Program-made: the position numbers and the translations under genes
Notes under the pieces: generated by a model
What the model saw: the letters and a program-made list of their open reading frames with translations, nothing else
The model's database searches: none
Told to the model about the DNA's origin: nothing
Shown: positions 32,354-43,719 of the stretch, piece after piece
Position numbering within the stretch: the first letter of the stretch is position 1
How the letters are laid out: the number at the start of each line of letters is the position of its first letter
DNA from: JAENVT01 sp963805445
GTDB lineage: Bacteria; Actinomycetota; Acidimicrobiia; Acidimicrobiales; Ilumatobacteraceae
Reading direction: 5' to 3'
DNA length: 64,000 nt
Assembly (NCBI GenBank): GCA_963805445.1
Contig: CAWDUI010000055.1
Location: 62,001 to 126,000, forward strand

Positions 32354-35212
32354 CTAGCCCTGGTTGAGGGCCGCGAACGCCTGCTGCACCAACGCCCGAG
32401 CCGCTTCGACCCGCGCTTGGTAGGTGGCGAGATCGTGATCGTCGAGCGCTTGGTCAGCCTCGGCGAACAAGGCCTCGGCCTCGTCGAGCAGGTCGGACGG
32501 CGTCTTGTCGGTCGTGGGTGGTGGGTTCGCAGAACCGTTGTCGCCGTTATCGCCGTTGTCGACCGGCGTGCCGCCGACGACATCGCCGACGTTGCCCTCG
32601 AATCCGGGGAACAACTTCGCCAAGGCGGAACTGAGTGAGCTGCCGAATGCGGCGTGGTTGTTCTGCGAAACCAACACCAATTCGATGGTCGGTTGCGAGT
32701 CGATGGTGTTGGGCACGGTCGGCTGCACGTAGACCGGCCGCACCCACAACAGGCCACCGGCGACCGGCACCATCTGCAGATCACCGAACACCACGTCGGT
32801 GCCTTCGATGTTGAGCAGGCTGATCTGCTGAGAGACCGTCGCCTCGGTGTTCATCGTGTTGGACACGGTGAACGGCCCGTCTTCGGGTGATGTCACGTCG
32901 TAGGCGACCAACGCGCCGTAATCCTGCGGATCGCTGCTGGCAGTCATGAACGACTGCAGGTTGCGTTTGCTGTCGTCGGTCGAGAACGGGACGAAGGGAC
33001 GCAGCAGCTTGAAGGAGGCCTGGGTCTCCCCCGGCGAGCGCAGCATCGAGTAGTAGGGAACGAACCGCTCGGCAGTCGACTCGATGGCCAGATCGGCCTC
33101 GGCCACGGTGGCGTCGCCGGCGACACTGTTGGACGTGACGATTGCGCCGCCGGCCCGCGGCCGGGCAATCGGCGCCTGGGCCACCGACCATGCTCCGGTG
33201 CGACCGAAGAACGCCTCGGGGTCCTGCACGCGGTACTTCGAGTACGCCGCGGTCTGCACCCGGAACAGCTCCTCCGGGTACCGGAGGTGGGCGTCGAGGC
33301 CCTTCGGCATCTGATCGCGGTTCTTGAACAATCCCGGGAAGGCCGACTGCCAGACCTTGGCGATCGGATCGACGGAGTCGATGATGTAGAAGTCGACGGT
33401 GCCGTTGTAGGCATCGACGACGACCTTGATGCTGTTGCGCACGTAGTTGAACGGATGGTCGAGGCCACTCCCGGCGTTCAGCTGCTTGCGATCGCCGCTC
33501 TCCGCGTACGGATAGCGGTCTGATGTCGTGTAGGCATCGATGACCCACAACACGCGGCCATCGAGGGCCACGGGGTACGGGTCGTTGTCGAACGACAGGA
33601 AGGGTGCGAGCTTCTTGGCACGATCCTCCACACGGCGGATCGACACCAGCCGCGAGTCGTTGCCGATCGCGCCCGAACCGATCATGTTGTAGTCGAGGTA
33701 GCTCAGGGCGAAGGCCATTCGCTTGAACACCGAGTCGAGCTTGATGCCACCCGAACCGGAGTACGGACCAGGGTCGGGATAGCCGGGACAGACCTCTTCG
33801 TTGACGCCGGTGTCGACGATCGCGTAGCCGGAGATGTTGTCGCTGTAGTACATCTCCGGCCGAACGAGCGGGATCTCGCGGTAGTCGGGACGGCGGTCCT
33901 TGATCTGACCCGACGGCGCTTCGACGAGGCCGCAACCGTGGGTGTTGATGAGGTGCTGGCCCTGCCATGACTTGTTGGCGATGGCCGACAGGTCGAGCTC
34001 GCGGGCCGCGACGGCCACCTGCTGCACGCGCCCGTCGAGCTCGTATCGGTCGGGGTCGAGATCGTTGATGGTCAACCCGGCCTTCTGGCTCTGGTCGGTG
34101 CGGAAACGACCGACCATCGCCTCGGGCTTCAGCAGGCGCACGTTCTTCAACGGCGTGATGTCGTCGGCCAGTGCCCGCTCGCTGATGTCGACGAACCCGA
34201 CCTGCTCGACTGCGACGTTGTCGATCCCCAGCGCCTGACGGGTGGCCTTGATGTTGCGAACGATGTACGGGGCTTCTTTGTCGCGCTGGTTGGGGTTGAC
34301 CACCAGCGCCTGGATCGCCGCCGGGTAGATGATCCCGCCGACCAGCGCGATCACTGCCCACAACGCCGACGCCACGACAGGGATGCGCCACGAATTGGTG
34401 CGCAGTGTCGACAAGAACAGACCGGCGACGAGCAGCGCGATCAACATCAGCAACATCACGGCAGGGAGCTGGGCCTTGGCGGCCGAGTACAACAGGCCGC
34501 GCACGAAGCCCCGGGAATCGGTGGTCAACTCGTAGCGCGTCAGCCAGTAGTCACCGGCCTTCAGCACCGCCAAGACCGCGAGCAGCACGGCCACGTGCGC
34601 CTTGGTCGCCTTGCGCACCTTCGGGCGCGGCGGCTGGATGATGATGCCGCCGCTGAGCACGTGGGTGGCGATGACCAGCAAGGTGATGAACACCACCGCG
34701 GCGAAGAGCCAGTCGAGCACGAAGGCGATGAAGGGCAGGCGGAACATGTAGAAGCCGACGTCGTGACCGAACTGCGCGTCGGCGATGCTGAAGCTCTGCG
34801 AGTTGCGGAACATCAACCAGTCCTGCCAGTGACCGACCGCCGGGGCAGCGAACAACAGGCCGGCGACGGTGGCGACGGCGATGCGGAACGTGCGCAGCCG
34901 GTGACCGAAGAACTCGTGGAACCGCTCGACCACCGGGTGGGTGTTGGCCGAGAACGCCGACGGCGCCAGACGATCGGCAATGACCAGGTTGAGCACCGCC
35001 AACGCGATGAACGTGCCGCCGAACAAGAGGAACATCAGCAGCTTGGACCGCAGCATCGTCGAGAACACACCGGCCCGGCCGACGGAGTCGAACCACAGGT
35101 AGTCGATGTAGAAGCCGGCGAAGAACCGTCCGAACAGCAGAGATGCCGACGACGACGACCGCGACAGCGATGAGGGCAATGCGGCCCTTGTCGGAGAATC
35201 GACTGGTCCTCA
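32354..35212 (-). CDS. UPF0182-family membrane protein (one frameshift)
   Basis: Over 940 aa. Start MRTSRFSDKGRIALIAVAVV at 35212; after a shift near 35140 the frame reads LLFGRFFAGFYIDYLWFDSV and stays open to 32354. Seven TM helices fill the first 320 residues. A large extracytoplasmic part contains the family signatures RPEMYYSDNISGYAIVDTG, ALSYLDYNMIGSGAI, and PYPVALDGRVLWVIDAYTTS. The end is an acidic low-complexity tail (TPVDNGDNGDNG). Widespread in Actinobacteria, function unknown. It sits beside the PDZ-Lon protease gene, as in many actinobacteria. Confidence 0.88.
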
Positions 35213-35265
35213 TCGATGGCGCACCACGGGGTGGTAGATCGGAGGGGTTCCGCACCCTGGCGAGA

Positions 35266-37171
35266 CTAGCGGGGAGCCACCGCAAGCATGCAGCGGCAAC
35301 CCTCGTGAGCGGGGGCGCCAGCGTGACCGGTGGGGAACGGCTGGCCTGCGGGGACCTCGCCGGCGAGGGCGTTGTCCTCGGCATCCGGGCACGCCGGCCC
35401 GTTCGGATCGACCATCCAACAGACCTTGGTGCCCGGCACGACTGCGGCCAGCGCCCCGCGGCCGAACGCAGCACGAGCCACGTCGTCGAGGTGCTCGTCG
35501 ATGCGTTGGGTCTTCCATTCGCGGTACAGCCCGCGGACGGTGTTGGCCAGCTCGGTGTTGTCGCCAGCAGCATCGGCGACCGCACGCTCGAGGCGCTCGC
35601 GCAACGGGACGACGATGGTGTCGGTCGAGTGCCTCGATGGCCGCCTTCGTGGCGCCGGCCCGGGTGATGTCGGCGCGGTGCTCTTTCATCGTGCCGTTGT
35701 CGATGCTGGCCGCACCCATGAGTGCTGCCTTCTCCAGCTCGGCGGTGATGGCGGCCGCGTAGCGCGCCGCCTGCTCGGTCTGCCACGGCAGCATCGTGTC
35801 GATCGTGCGCACCGGCTCGTTGCGTCGCAGTGCGTGCAGGATCTCGTTCTGCTCGTCGGCGAGCACCCGCTTCAGCTTGCGTGCGCAGGCCACGATGACC
35901 GGCGTCAGCGATGCGTCGCGTTGGCCGAACAGCGTGTCGTCGAGCGCCTCTTCGACCGCCGGCGCCTCGGGCGACGCCTGGAACACCGCGAGGTCCTCGA
36001 TGATCGTCAGCGACACGGTCGCATCGCGTGTCGACCGCTTCGTCGGTCTCGTCGGAATCCGCTTGCTGGGCCCGCTCGACCACGGACTCGGCGCGGGACG
36101 CGCGGAGCCGGGCGAAGAGATCGTCGACCGAGGCGTTGGGCGCCTCGTCGACCGACTCCTCATCGTCGTCACCACCGAAGAGCGCCACCACCGGAGCGGA
36201 CTCTGCGGGCGTCGTCGCGCTCGTCGTGGTCGTGCACCTCGTGGGCGTCGCGCATGCGCAACACGGTGTTGTCGGCGTTGCCGTCGTTGTCGTCGGCGGC
36301 GGGCGGATCGGCGACGTCCGCGACATCGGCCTGCTCGTCGACGACAACCTCATCGACGACGACCTCCTCAACGTCGGCCTCGTCGGCCGGCGTCTGACTC
36401 GGCGATGTTCTCGTCGGGCTCGACGACCGTGATCGCTATCGGCGACTGCTCGTGTTCGTCGGTCGGTCGCTGGTTGGGGACCATCAGCGGCACGGGCCCA
36501 GTGGTCGGCGCCAGGTTGACGTACTCGCTCGGCTCGCCCAGCGGGGTGAGCTCGGCCATCACATCGACGGCGACGAGGCGCGACCGTTCGAACGCCTGCA
36601 ACAGACGATCACGACCGTGCATCAGTTGCTCGATCTGTTGGCGAGCCAGTTCGCGGCGACGGGCCAGCTCACTGAGCACACGCTCGCGATAGGCGCGGGC
36701 CTCGTTGACCATCTCGCGGCCCTGCTGCTTGGCCATCACCAATTCGGACTCGGCGTCCGCGGAGGCGTCCTGACGGCGGCGGGCCGCCTCGACCTCGGCC
36801 TCTTCGCGAAGCCGTTGGGCCTCGTCGGTGGCCTCGCGCAACATTCGCGAGGCGCCATCTTCCGAACGGATCTTGATCTGCGACGCTGCCTCGCGGGCGG
36901 TCTGCAGGATGCGCGCCGCCTCTTCGCCGAGCATGCGGGTGACGATTTCTTCGTCGAGTGCCACGACCGAGTTCGCCGAGCCGCGTTGCGTGGTGCGCAG
37001 TTCGCGTTCGAGGAACTTCTCACGCTCCTGCAGGCGGGCCATCTCGGCGGCGACCATTCGAAGCAGGTCGCGCACCTCGTTCTGGTCGTAGCCGCGTCGT
37101 GACGTCGAAAACGCCGCCGACGCGACGGCGTCGGGCGACGAAGGATCCGGACGTGAAAACGAAAGTGCCAT
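35266..37171 (-). CDS. DivIVA-domain protein with Cys/His-rich C-terminus (several frameshifts)
   Basis: Start MALSFSRPDPSSPDAVASAA at 37171. FSTSRRGYDQNEVRDLLRMV is a DivIVA N-terminal domain, followed by a long coiled coil (EEAEVEAARRRQDASADAES) and an acidic linker (ADEADVEEVVVDEVVVDEQ). Then come a helical domain (VIVACARKLKRVLADEQNEI, GTMKEHRADITRAGATKAAI) and a C-terminus with CWMVDPNGPACPDAEDNALA, PTGHAGAPAHEGCRCML. That last pattern resembles the end of Mu gpF-type phage head proteins. The frame must be changed near 36390, 36200, 36025 and 35635. About 600 aa. DivIVA proteins mark poles and septa and organise growth. Confidence 0.68.
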
Positions 37172-37239
37172 TGAGCGCAAGCGTAGGTCGGGGGGCGAGC
37201 GATTTCGTGGCAATCGCTTGACGCGACGCGATGTCTCCG

Positions 37240-38487
37240 CTATGGAGTCGAATCGTCGGTCGTCGGGACCGTGGCCGGCGCGGTGCTCGTCTCGTCGACG
37301 GGCTGATCGGGTACAGCGTCCCCACCGATGCGGCGGAGCGCGGCCAACGCCTCCTCGAGCGTGGCCACCGGGATGATCTCGACATCGTCACCGACCACCT
37401 TGCGGGCCTTGGCGATGTCGGCCGGGCCCTGCGCGGTGGGGACCAGGAAGTACTTCGCGCCCGATTGCAACACTGCCGAAGCCTTCGACGACAGCGCCCC
37501 GATAGCGCCGACGTCGGCGTTGATGTTGATGGTGCCGGTCACCGCGACCCGTTTCCCGCCGAGCAGGTCGCCCTCTGACAGCTGGTCGATCAGCGTCAAC
37601 GTGAACGCCAAGCCGGCCGACGGCCCACCGATCGACTCGGTATCGATCGTGATCGACACGTCGTCGGGCAGGCTCACGCTTGCGGTGTCGCTCGGCAGGA
37701 AGCCGATGATCGTGCGCTCCGGCTCTTGGGGCGCCGCGATCAACTCGACCTCGCCACTGCCCTGCTTGCCGTCACGCTCGTACTCGACCGGCACCTTGTC
37801 GCCCGGCTTGTGCTTGGCCAGGATGGGCGCCAGATCGTCGACGACCTTCAGCGGCACACCGTCGACCTCCAGCAGCTTGTCGCCGGGATCGAGCAGCTTG
37901 TCGGAGGGCGCGTACTCGATGCACTTCCGGCCGTCGTCACTGGCCTCGAGGCACACCAGCTCGTCGATCACCACCTCGCCCGGGGTCAGCTTGGCGCCGA
38001 GATCCAGTCGGTGCAGCGCGACGTACTCAGCGGTTTCTTTGGCGGTGCGCATGTCGACCTGGCCCCGAGTGGTCTGCTCCTGCGGCGTCTCGGTGGCGTA
38101 CAGATCGGAATAGCTCTTCGGATCGACGGCCAGGTTCTCCCGTCCGACCCACCACTCCAACATGCTGAGCTCGGGGGTGCGAACCGTGACGAAGAGAACC
38201 TGGCCGGTGCTGCTGTACGTGGTCGGCCCCTCGATCGTCAGGCGAGGCTCGACGGGCTGCGCATCCGCCGGCACGTAGGCGAACTGCACCTTCTCCTCAG
38301 GTCCCTTCTTCGTGCACACGTTCGACGGATCGCGCGTCACGCAGTCGCGCTTGCGCGCCACGAGGGTGCTGGGGAGCACGGCGGCCGCCGCCACGGCGCC
38401 GACGGCCAGGAAGCCCACGAGGGCGAGCGGGATGGCCCACAGGAGCTGGCGGCGGTCCGGCGCACGCACCTCCGCACGTGGCTCCAT
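37240..38487 (-). CDS. YlbL-type PDZ / Lon-protease-domain membrane protein
   Basis: 415 aa, intact, start ATG at 38487. One N-terminal TM (LLWAIPLALVGFLAVGAVAA). A PDZ domain at about 215-275 (LLEVDGVPLKVVDDLAPILA). A Lon-like S16 domain at about 290-390: SIGGPSAGLAFTLTLIDQLS carries the catalytic Ser and GTININADVGAIGALSSKAS the catalytic Lys. A Thr-rich tail follows. This is the secreted/membrane Lon-like protease family of Gram-positive bacteria. It is divergent from a small two-TM gene, with 16 bp between starts. Three neighbouring minus-strand genes (this, DivIVA, UPF0182) may be co-transcribed. Confidence 0.88.
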   Translation of the reverse strand: MEPRAEVRAPDRRQLLWAIPLALVGFLAVGAVAAAAVLPSTLVARKRDCVTRDPSNVCTKKGPEEKVQFAYVPADAQPVEPRLTIEGPTTYSSTGQVLFVTVRTPELSMLEWWVGRENLAVDPKSYSDLYATETPQEQTTRGQVDMRTAKETAEYVALHRLDLGAKLTPGEVVIDELVCLEASDDGRKCIEYAPSDKLLDPGDKLLEVDGVPLKVVDDLAPILAKHKPGDKVPVEYERDGKQGSGEVELIAAPQEPERTIIGFLPSDTASVSLPDDVSITIDTESIGGPSAGLAFTLTLIDQLSEGDLLGGKRVAVTGTININADVGAIGALSSKASAVLQSGAKYFLVPTAQGPADIAKARKVVGDDVEIIPVATLEEALAALRRIGGDAVPDQPVDETSTAPATVPTTDDSTP

Positions 38488-38503
38488 TACCATTGATTGT
38501 TGC

Positions 38504-38824
38504 GTGTCGACCAGGGAACTCACCATCGCTACTGCTTGGATTGCCGTCCTTGCCATTGTGGCACTCGTTGCGGCAGGTTGGCGCAAGCCTGCCAGAGCGA
38601 CGGCCAATCCGGCACGCGCCCTCCGCCCCCGACGCGCCCGGGTTGGCCTGCCGGTTGCCGAGGTCGAGGTACCGCTGCACCGCCGCATCGAGTGGTGGAG
38701 GAAGATCTGGGCCTTGGCCGCCGGGAGCACGATGGCGGTCATCACCGGGATCATCGCCGCCACGCTGGTCGGCTTCGGCGCATCGTGGATCGTGATCACG
38801 CTGTCGCACATGCTCAAGAAGTGA
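38504..38824 (+). CDS. Small two-TM membrane protein
   Basis: 106 aa, start GTG at 38504. TM1 is ATAWIAVLAIVALVAAGW; a basic loop (PARALRPRRARVG) and EVPLHRRIEWWRKIWALA come next; TM2 is STMAVITGIIAATLVGFGAS. No family recognised. The next gene starts 10 bp after the stop, so they are co-transcribed. Confidence 0.6.
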   Translation: MSTRELTIATAWIAVLAIVALVAAGWRKPARATANPARALRPRRARVGLPVAEVEVPLHRRIEWWRKIWALAAGSTMAVITGIIAATLVGFGASWIVITLSHMLKK

Positions 38825-38834
38825 CACGCCCGAC

Positions 38835-39425
38835 GTGACGTCGCGATGGAGGGAGATCGCCGTCGCCGGCCACACCGGCGACGCAGCCATGGCGCGCCAG
38901 GCGCTGACCGACGACGACGCCGTCGCCCGCGAGCTGGCGCTCGGCGCAACGTTGCGTCTGGGAGTGTTGACCGATGCCGACCTGCGCGTCGCGCTGGCCG
39001 ACCCGGCCGCATCTGTGCGCCGACGTGCAGCGATGCTCGCCGGGCAACGTCGCGGCGTGTCGCTGCGAGCCGCCCTCGACGACCCCGACGTCACCGTCGT
39101 CGAAGCCGCGGCATGGGCCTGCGGCGAGCAGGAGGTGGTGAGCGACGAGGTGCTCGACGTGCTGATCGATCTGGGCGTGACCTCCAGTGACGCGCTGATA
39201 CGCGAGGCCTGCGCAGCGTCGCTCGGCGCGATCGGCGACCCGCGTGGCTTGGGCACCATCTTGCACGCATGCACCGACAAGCCGGCCGTGCGCCGCCGGG
39301 CGGTGCTGGCGCTCGCGCCGTTCGACGGCGATGAGGTCGACGCGGCGCTCCAGGCCGCACTGGCCGATCGTGATTGGCAGGTGCGCCAAGCCGCCGAAGA
39401 CGTGTTGCGGGCAGCCAACGCCTGA
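38835..39425 (+). CDS. HEAT-repeat protein
   Basis: 196 aa, start GTG at 38835. Tandem HEAT/armadillo-like helix pairs: ARQALTDDDAVARELALGAT, RVALADPAASVRRRAAMLAG, RAALDDPDVTVVEAAAWACG, CTDKPAVRRRAVLALAPFDG, QAALADRDWQVRQAAEDVLR. The D-P-x-V-R-R-A pattern recurs about every 31 residues. Probably a protein-protein interaction scaffold. Intact. Confidence 0.8.
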   Translation: MTSRWREIAVAGHTGDAAMARQALTDDDAVARELALGATLRLGVLTDADLRVALADPAASVRRRAAMLAGQRRGVSLRAALDDPDVTVVEAAAWACGEQEVVSDEVLDVLIDLGVTSSDALIREACAASLGAIGDPRGLGTILHACTDKPAVRRRAVLALAPFDGDEVDAALQAALADRDWQVRQAAEDVLRAANA

Positions 39426-39494
39426 ATCCCGAATCTCACCAAATTCTAGGAATAACCCCAGCGGGCCTTAGCCGGGAGGGGCCACGATCGGCCC

Positions 39495-40251
39495 GTGAAC
39501 AATCGTCTGCAATCCCGCCAGTCGATCGCGGTCCTCGGGATCGCGATCGCCCTCCTCGCCACCGCGTGCGGAACCGGCAAGAACGCCGCTGCCCAAGTGG
39601 CCTCGCTCGGTTCCACAGCCGGCACGACACCGGACACGACGTCACCGGTCGACACCCAAGATGCCCTGCTGAAGTACGCAGCATGCATGCGCGAGAACGG
39701 GATCGACATGGCGGACCCGACGTTCGACGCCGACGGCAATCCCACGGGCGGCGGTTTCGGACCTGGCTCGGGCATCGACCCGCGGTCGACGGAGTTCCAG
39801 ACGGCGCAAACGGCGTGCGGTGACCTGCTGCAGGGCGTGCAGTTCGGCGGCCGCGGCCGCAACCCGGTCGATCGGGAACAGATCCAGAACAGCCTCAACG
39901 ACTTCACCGCGTGCCTGCGCGACGAGGGCGTGCAGGTCGACGACATCACGTTCGGACCGCCTCGCAACGGCACCGGAGGCCCTGGCGGCTGCGACCGACG
40001 GTTCGGTGCCTGCCGGCGCGGGCAGGCAGGGCGGCGGCTTCGGTGGACCTCCCCCGGATGGCAGCGTCCCGGCCAACGGCGGCCAAGGTGGTCCCGGCAG
40101 GGCCGGCTTCGATCCGACCGCTCGCATCATCGAGCGCCTCGGCCTCGACGACACGGACCCGACGGTCACGGCTGCGCTCGCCAAGTGCGAGCCGATCATG
40201 ACCACTGCGTTCCAACCGACGACCTCCACCACGACAGCGACGACGCCGTGA
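39495..40251 (+). CDS. Lipoprotein, first gene of the exporter operon (one frameshift)
   Basis: Start GTG at 39495. The signal QSIAVLGIAIALLATACG ends in a lipobox (LATAC). Four Cys are spaced in two related halves: LLKYAACMRENGIDMADPTF and FTACLRDEGVQVDDITFG, the repeated A-C-M-R-E-N-G/A-C-L-R-D-E-G pattern common in actinobacterial lipoproteins near MacAB-like exporters. After a shift near 39985 it is Gly-rich (GGGFGGPPPDGSVPANGGQG) and ends DPTVTAALAKCEPIM. Its TGA overlaps the GTG of the adaptor gene. Probably an extracytoplasmic accessory subunit. Confidence 0.75.
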
Positions 40252-41785
40252 GGCGGGCGTCGGCAGCGGCGCTCAGCATCGTGGCACTGGCTGCAGGTGG
40301 CGGCGGCGGGTACCTGATCGGATCCCGCCACAGCGATACCACCACGGTGGCCAAAGCCCCCGTCAAGCTGAGCACCGCCAAGGTGCAACAACTCGACCTC
40401 ACGACCTACGACGAGACGACGGCCACGCTGGGGTTCACCACGTCGGCGACCGTCAGCTCACCGGTCGCTGGAACGGTGACCAGCGTGGTCGTCCGGTGGC
40501 GACATCGTCGACGCCGGCACCGTGGTCGCCACCGTCGACGGCGCACCCGTCGTGGCGATGATCGGTGACATCCCCGGGTATCGCGACCTGTCGACTGCGT
40601 CGAGCGACGGCGCCGACATCCGACAGCTGGAACTGAACCTCGTGCAGCTCGGGTTCGACCCGGAGCACAAGATCGTCATCGACGAGCACTACGACTCGGC
40701 CACCAAGACCGCCGTCACCGCCTGGGAAGACAGCCTCGGCCTGACCGGCGACGGCAAGATCACCAAGGGCGAGCTCGTGTTCATCCCCGGTCGGCTGCTC
40801 GTCGACACCGTCTCGGCGACCGTCGGTGGCTCGGTCAGCGCCGGCTCCGCCCTCGTCGTCGGCCGTCAGGCAGAACGGAAGTACCTCGTGGCCGGGCTCG
40901 CCGGTGCCACGATCGACCGGCAGGCAGCCTCCGGCGGCGCGGTGGCGACGGGCACGGTCCTGTTCTGGAGCAACGGTCTGCCCGTGATCGCCATCGAAGG
41001 TGACGCGACGGCGACGCCGGTGCTGTCCCGGGCGCTCAGCGACGGTGTGGCCGACGGTGCCGACGTCAAACTGTTCGAGCAGGCGCTGAACGCAGCCGGG
41101 TTCAACGCCGACTCGACGATGACGGTCGACGACCACTTCGACGCGGCGACCGCAACGGCGACCGCGGCATGGTTGGCATCACTCGGTGTCGACAGCGACC
41201 CGGCCACCCTCGTCGTTCCGGCTGGATCGTTCGTCGTGGTGCCCGCCGGGCTGTCGATCGGCACCGCAATCGTGCCCGACGGCACCGTGCTGGCGGGCGA
41301 CAGCGTGGTGATGTCGTTGACGGCGCCGGCGAGGCAGGTCACCACCACGGCGCCGATCGGCGACGCCACGTTCGCACTCGGCGCCAACATCGACGTCGAG
41401 TTCCCGGATGGGACCGTGCAAACCGGCACGGTCGTCAACGTCGGCAACGTCGCCGCCAACACGACGGGCACACCTGGTGACACACCCATCGGTCACGATC
41501 ACGATCGGGGTCGACACCATCCCGACGAGCGTCGACTCGTTCGTCGAGATCCCCGTCACGCTCCGGGTGGTGTCGGCCAGCGTCCCCAACGCGATCGTCG
41601 TGCCCGTCAGCGCGCTGGTCGCGCTGAAGGAAGGTGGCTACGCGGTCGAGCAGGTGACCGGCTCGAACCCCGACGGTACGAATCAGACCAAGCTCATCGG
41701 CGTCACGCCCGGCTTGTTCACGAACGGGTTCGTGCAGGTCGACGGCGACCTCAAGCCCGACATCGATGTCGTCGTGCCGTCGTGA
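40248..41785 (+). CDS. Efflux adaptor (HlyD/MacA-like) with peptidoglycan-binding domains (two frameshifts)
   Basis: Start GTG at 40248; one N-terminal TM (LSIVALAAGGGGGYLIGS). VSSPVAGTVTSVV, after a shift near 40490, leads to SGGDIVDAGTVVATVDG, the lipoyl-like hairpin. Two peptidoglycan_binding_1-like modules follow: DIRQLELNLVQLGFDPEHKI and DVKLFEQALNAAGFNADSTM, each with a YDSATKTAVTAWE or FDAATATATAAWL second half. After a shift near 41485 the end reads VTITIGVDTIPTSVDSFVEI and PVSALVALKEGGYAVEQVTG, the usual beta-barrel and membrane-proximal domain. It is coupled to the ATPase gene by GTGA. Confidence 0.78.
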
Positions 41786-42503
41786 ACGTCCCAGTGAGAG
41801 ACGGCCTGGCGCTCGAGTTGATCAACGTCGTCAAGGAGTACCCCGGCGAGCCGCCGGTCCGGGCCCTTGCCTCGGTGTCGCTCGAGGTGCAGCACGGCGA
41901 ATTGGCGGCGATCGTCGGCCCGTCCGGCTCGGGCAAGTCGACGCTGCTGCACATCATCGGCACGCTCGACCGTCCGACCAGCGGCATCGTGCGCGTCGCC
42001 GGCGTCGACACGTCGGACGATGAGCGATCGCCAGCTGTCGGGCGTGCGCTCGCACCTCATCGGCTTCGTCTTCCAGTCGTTCTTCCTCCTCGAAGGGATG
42101 ACGGCGATCGACAACGTCGCCAACGGCCTGCTGTATCGAGGCAAGGCCCTGACCGATCGACGCGACGCCGCCGCCGAGGCGCTCCGCCGTGTCGGGCTCG
42201 GTCAACGGCTGACGCACACCCCGTCGCAGATGTCGGGCGGCGAGCGCCAGCGCGTCGCCATCGCCCGAGCGATCGTCAACCGTCCGTCGATCGTCCTGGC
42301 GGACGAACCGACCGGCAACCTCGATTCGCGGTCGGGTGAGGCCGTGATGGAACTGCTGCGCGAGCTGCACGCCGAAGGCCGGACGATCCTGATCATCACG
42401 CACGACCGCGAGCTGGCGGCATCGCTGCCGCGCCGAGTCTCGATGCGCGACGGCTCGATCGAGGCGGTCGAGCTCTCGCCACCGGTCTCCGTCGGGGCGC
42501 TGA
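41782..42503 (+). CDS. MacB/LolD-type ABC transporter ATPase (frameshifted)
   Basis: Walker A GPSGSGKST, Q-loop FVFQSFFLLEG, signature MSGGERQRVAIARA, Walker B SIVLADEPTGNLDS, switch His IITHDRE: a complete LolD/MacB-type ATPase of about 240 aa. The frame shifts near 42025 (between VDTSD and MSDRQLSGVRSHLIG), and a second indel just before the end is needed to use the TGA at 42501, four bases ahead of the permease ATG. Works with the next gene as a half transporter. Confidence 0.82.
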
Positions 42504-42506
42504 ACG

Positions 42507-43718
42507 ATGAGCGTGGTCGCCGCCACCTACCGGTCGCGCCTGCGCGGCGACCGACATCTTGCGTGTCGGTGCGCTCGGCTTGCGTACGCGCCGCCTGCGG
42601 ACCGGCCTGTCGACGCTCGGCGTCGCCATCGGAATCGCCGCGATGGTCGGCGTGCTCGGTCTGTCGGCCTCGTCGCGCGAGGAGCTGCAGACCCGGATCC
42701 GCGCGCTGGGGACCAACCTGTTGGAAGTGCAAGCAGGCCAAGGCTTCGGCCGCGGCAACCAGACGCTGCCCGCCGACGCGGTGAAGATGGTCAGCCGGAT
42801 CGGGCCGGTCACCGCGGTCAGCTCGATCGCCACCGTCAACGCCACCGTTCGCCGGACCGACGCAATCTCCGAAGGCATCAACAGTGGCATCACCGTGTTT
42901 GCGGCCGACAGCGGCCTGCTCACCACGCTGAACGCCACGTTGGCCGACGGTGAGTGGCTCGACGCCGCCACCAGCACCTACCCGGCGGTCGTGCTCGGCT
43001 CGGTGGCCGCGCAGAAGCTGGGAATCGTCGACGTCGCTGACGAGTTGCGCGTGCGGATCGGCGACGACTGGTTCGCCGTGATCGGCATCTTGAACCCGGT
43101 CGCGGCCGCCGAAGGCCTCGACCGCGGCGCCATCATCGGCATCGCCGCCGCCGAGACGTACGTGGTCGGCGACGACATCGCCCCCGAGCGCATCTACATA
43201 CGCACGCAGGAAGGCGCCATCGACGCCGTGCGCGCCGTGCTGCCGCCGACCGTGAACCCGCAGACCCCCGAGGAGGTCGAAGCGACGCGGCCATCCGACG
43301 CGCTGGCTGCCGAGGACGCCGCCAGCACCGCGTTCACGTCGCTGTTCCTCGGCCTCGGGCGCGGTCGCCTTGCTGGTGGGTGGGATCGGGATCGCCAACG
43401 TCATGGTGATCGCGGTGATCGAACGGCGCAGCGAGATCGGCCTGCGGACGGGCGCTCGGCGCAACCAAGGCGCACATCCGCCGGCAGTTCCTGACCGAGG
43501 CCGTGCTGCTTGCCGGCGCCGGCGGGGTGGTCGGGGTGGGCCTCGGCGCGGCGGTGACCGCGATCTACTCGTCGACCAAGCATTGGAAGGTCGTCGTTCC
43601 ACCGATCGCGATCGGTGGTGGTGTGATCGCGGCCCTGGCCATCGGCGCCATCGCCGGCCTGTACCCAGCAGCGCGAGCGGCACGCCTGCCACCGACGGAA
43701 GCACTGCGAGGCAACTGA
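42507..43718 (+). CDS. MacB/FtsX-like ABC permease (three frameshifts)
   Basis: RVGALGLRTRRLRTGLSTLG and VAIGIAAMVGVLGLSASSRE form the first TM and start of the periplasmic domain, with LLEVQAGQGFGRGNQTLPAD and VLGSVAAQKLGIVDVADELR as MacB periplasmic core. Near the end come ALLVGGIGIANVMVIAVIER, IGLRRALGATKAHIRRQF, and LAIGAIAGLYPAARAARLPP, the FtsX domain. Breaks lie near 42540, 43362 and 43455. About 400 aa, four TMs. It extrudes a substrate from the outer leaflet or periplasm-like space in MacB systems. Confidence 0.82.
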
Positions 43719-43719
43719 G

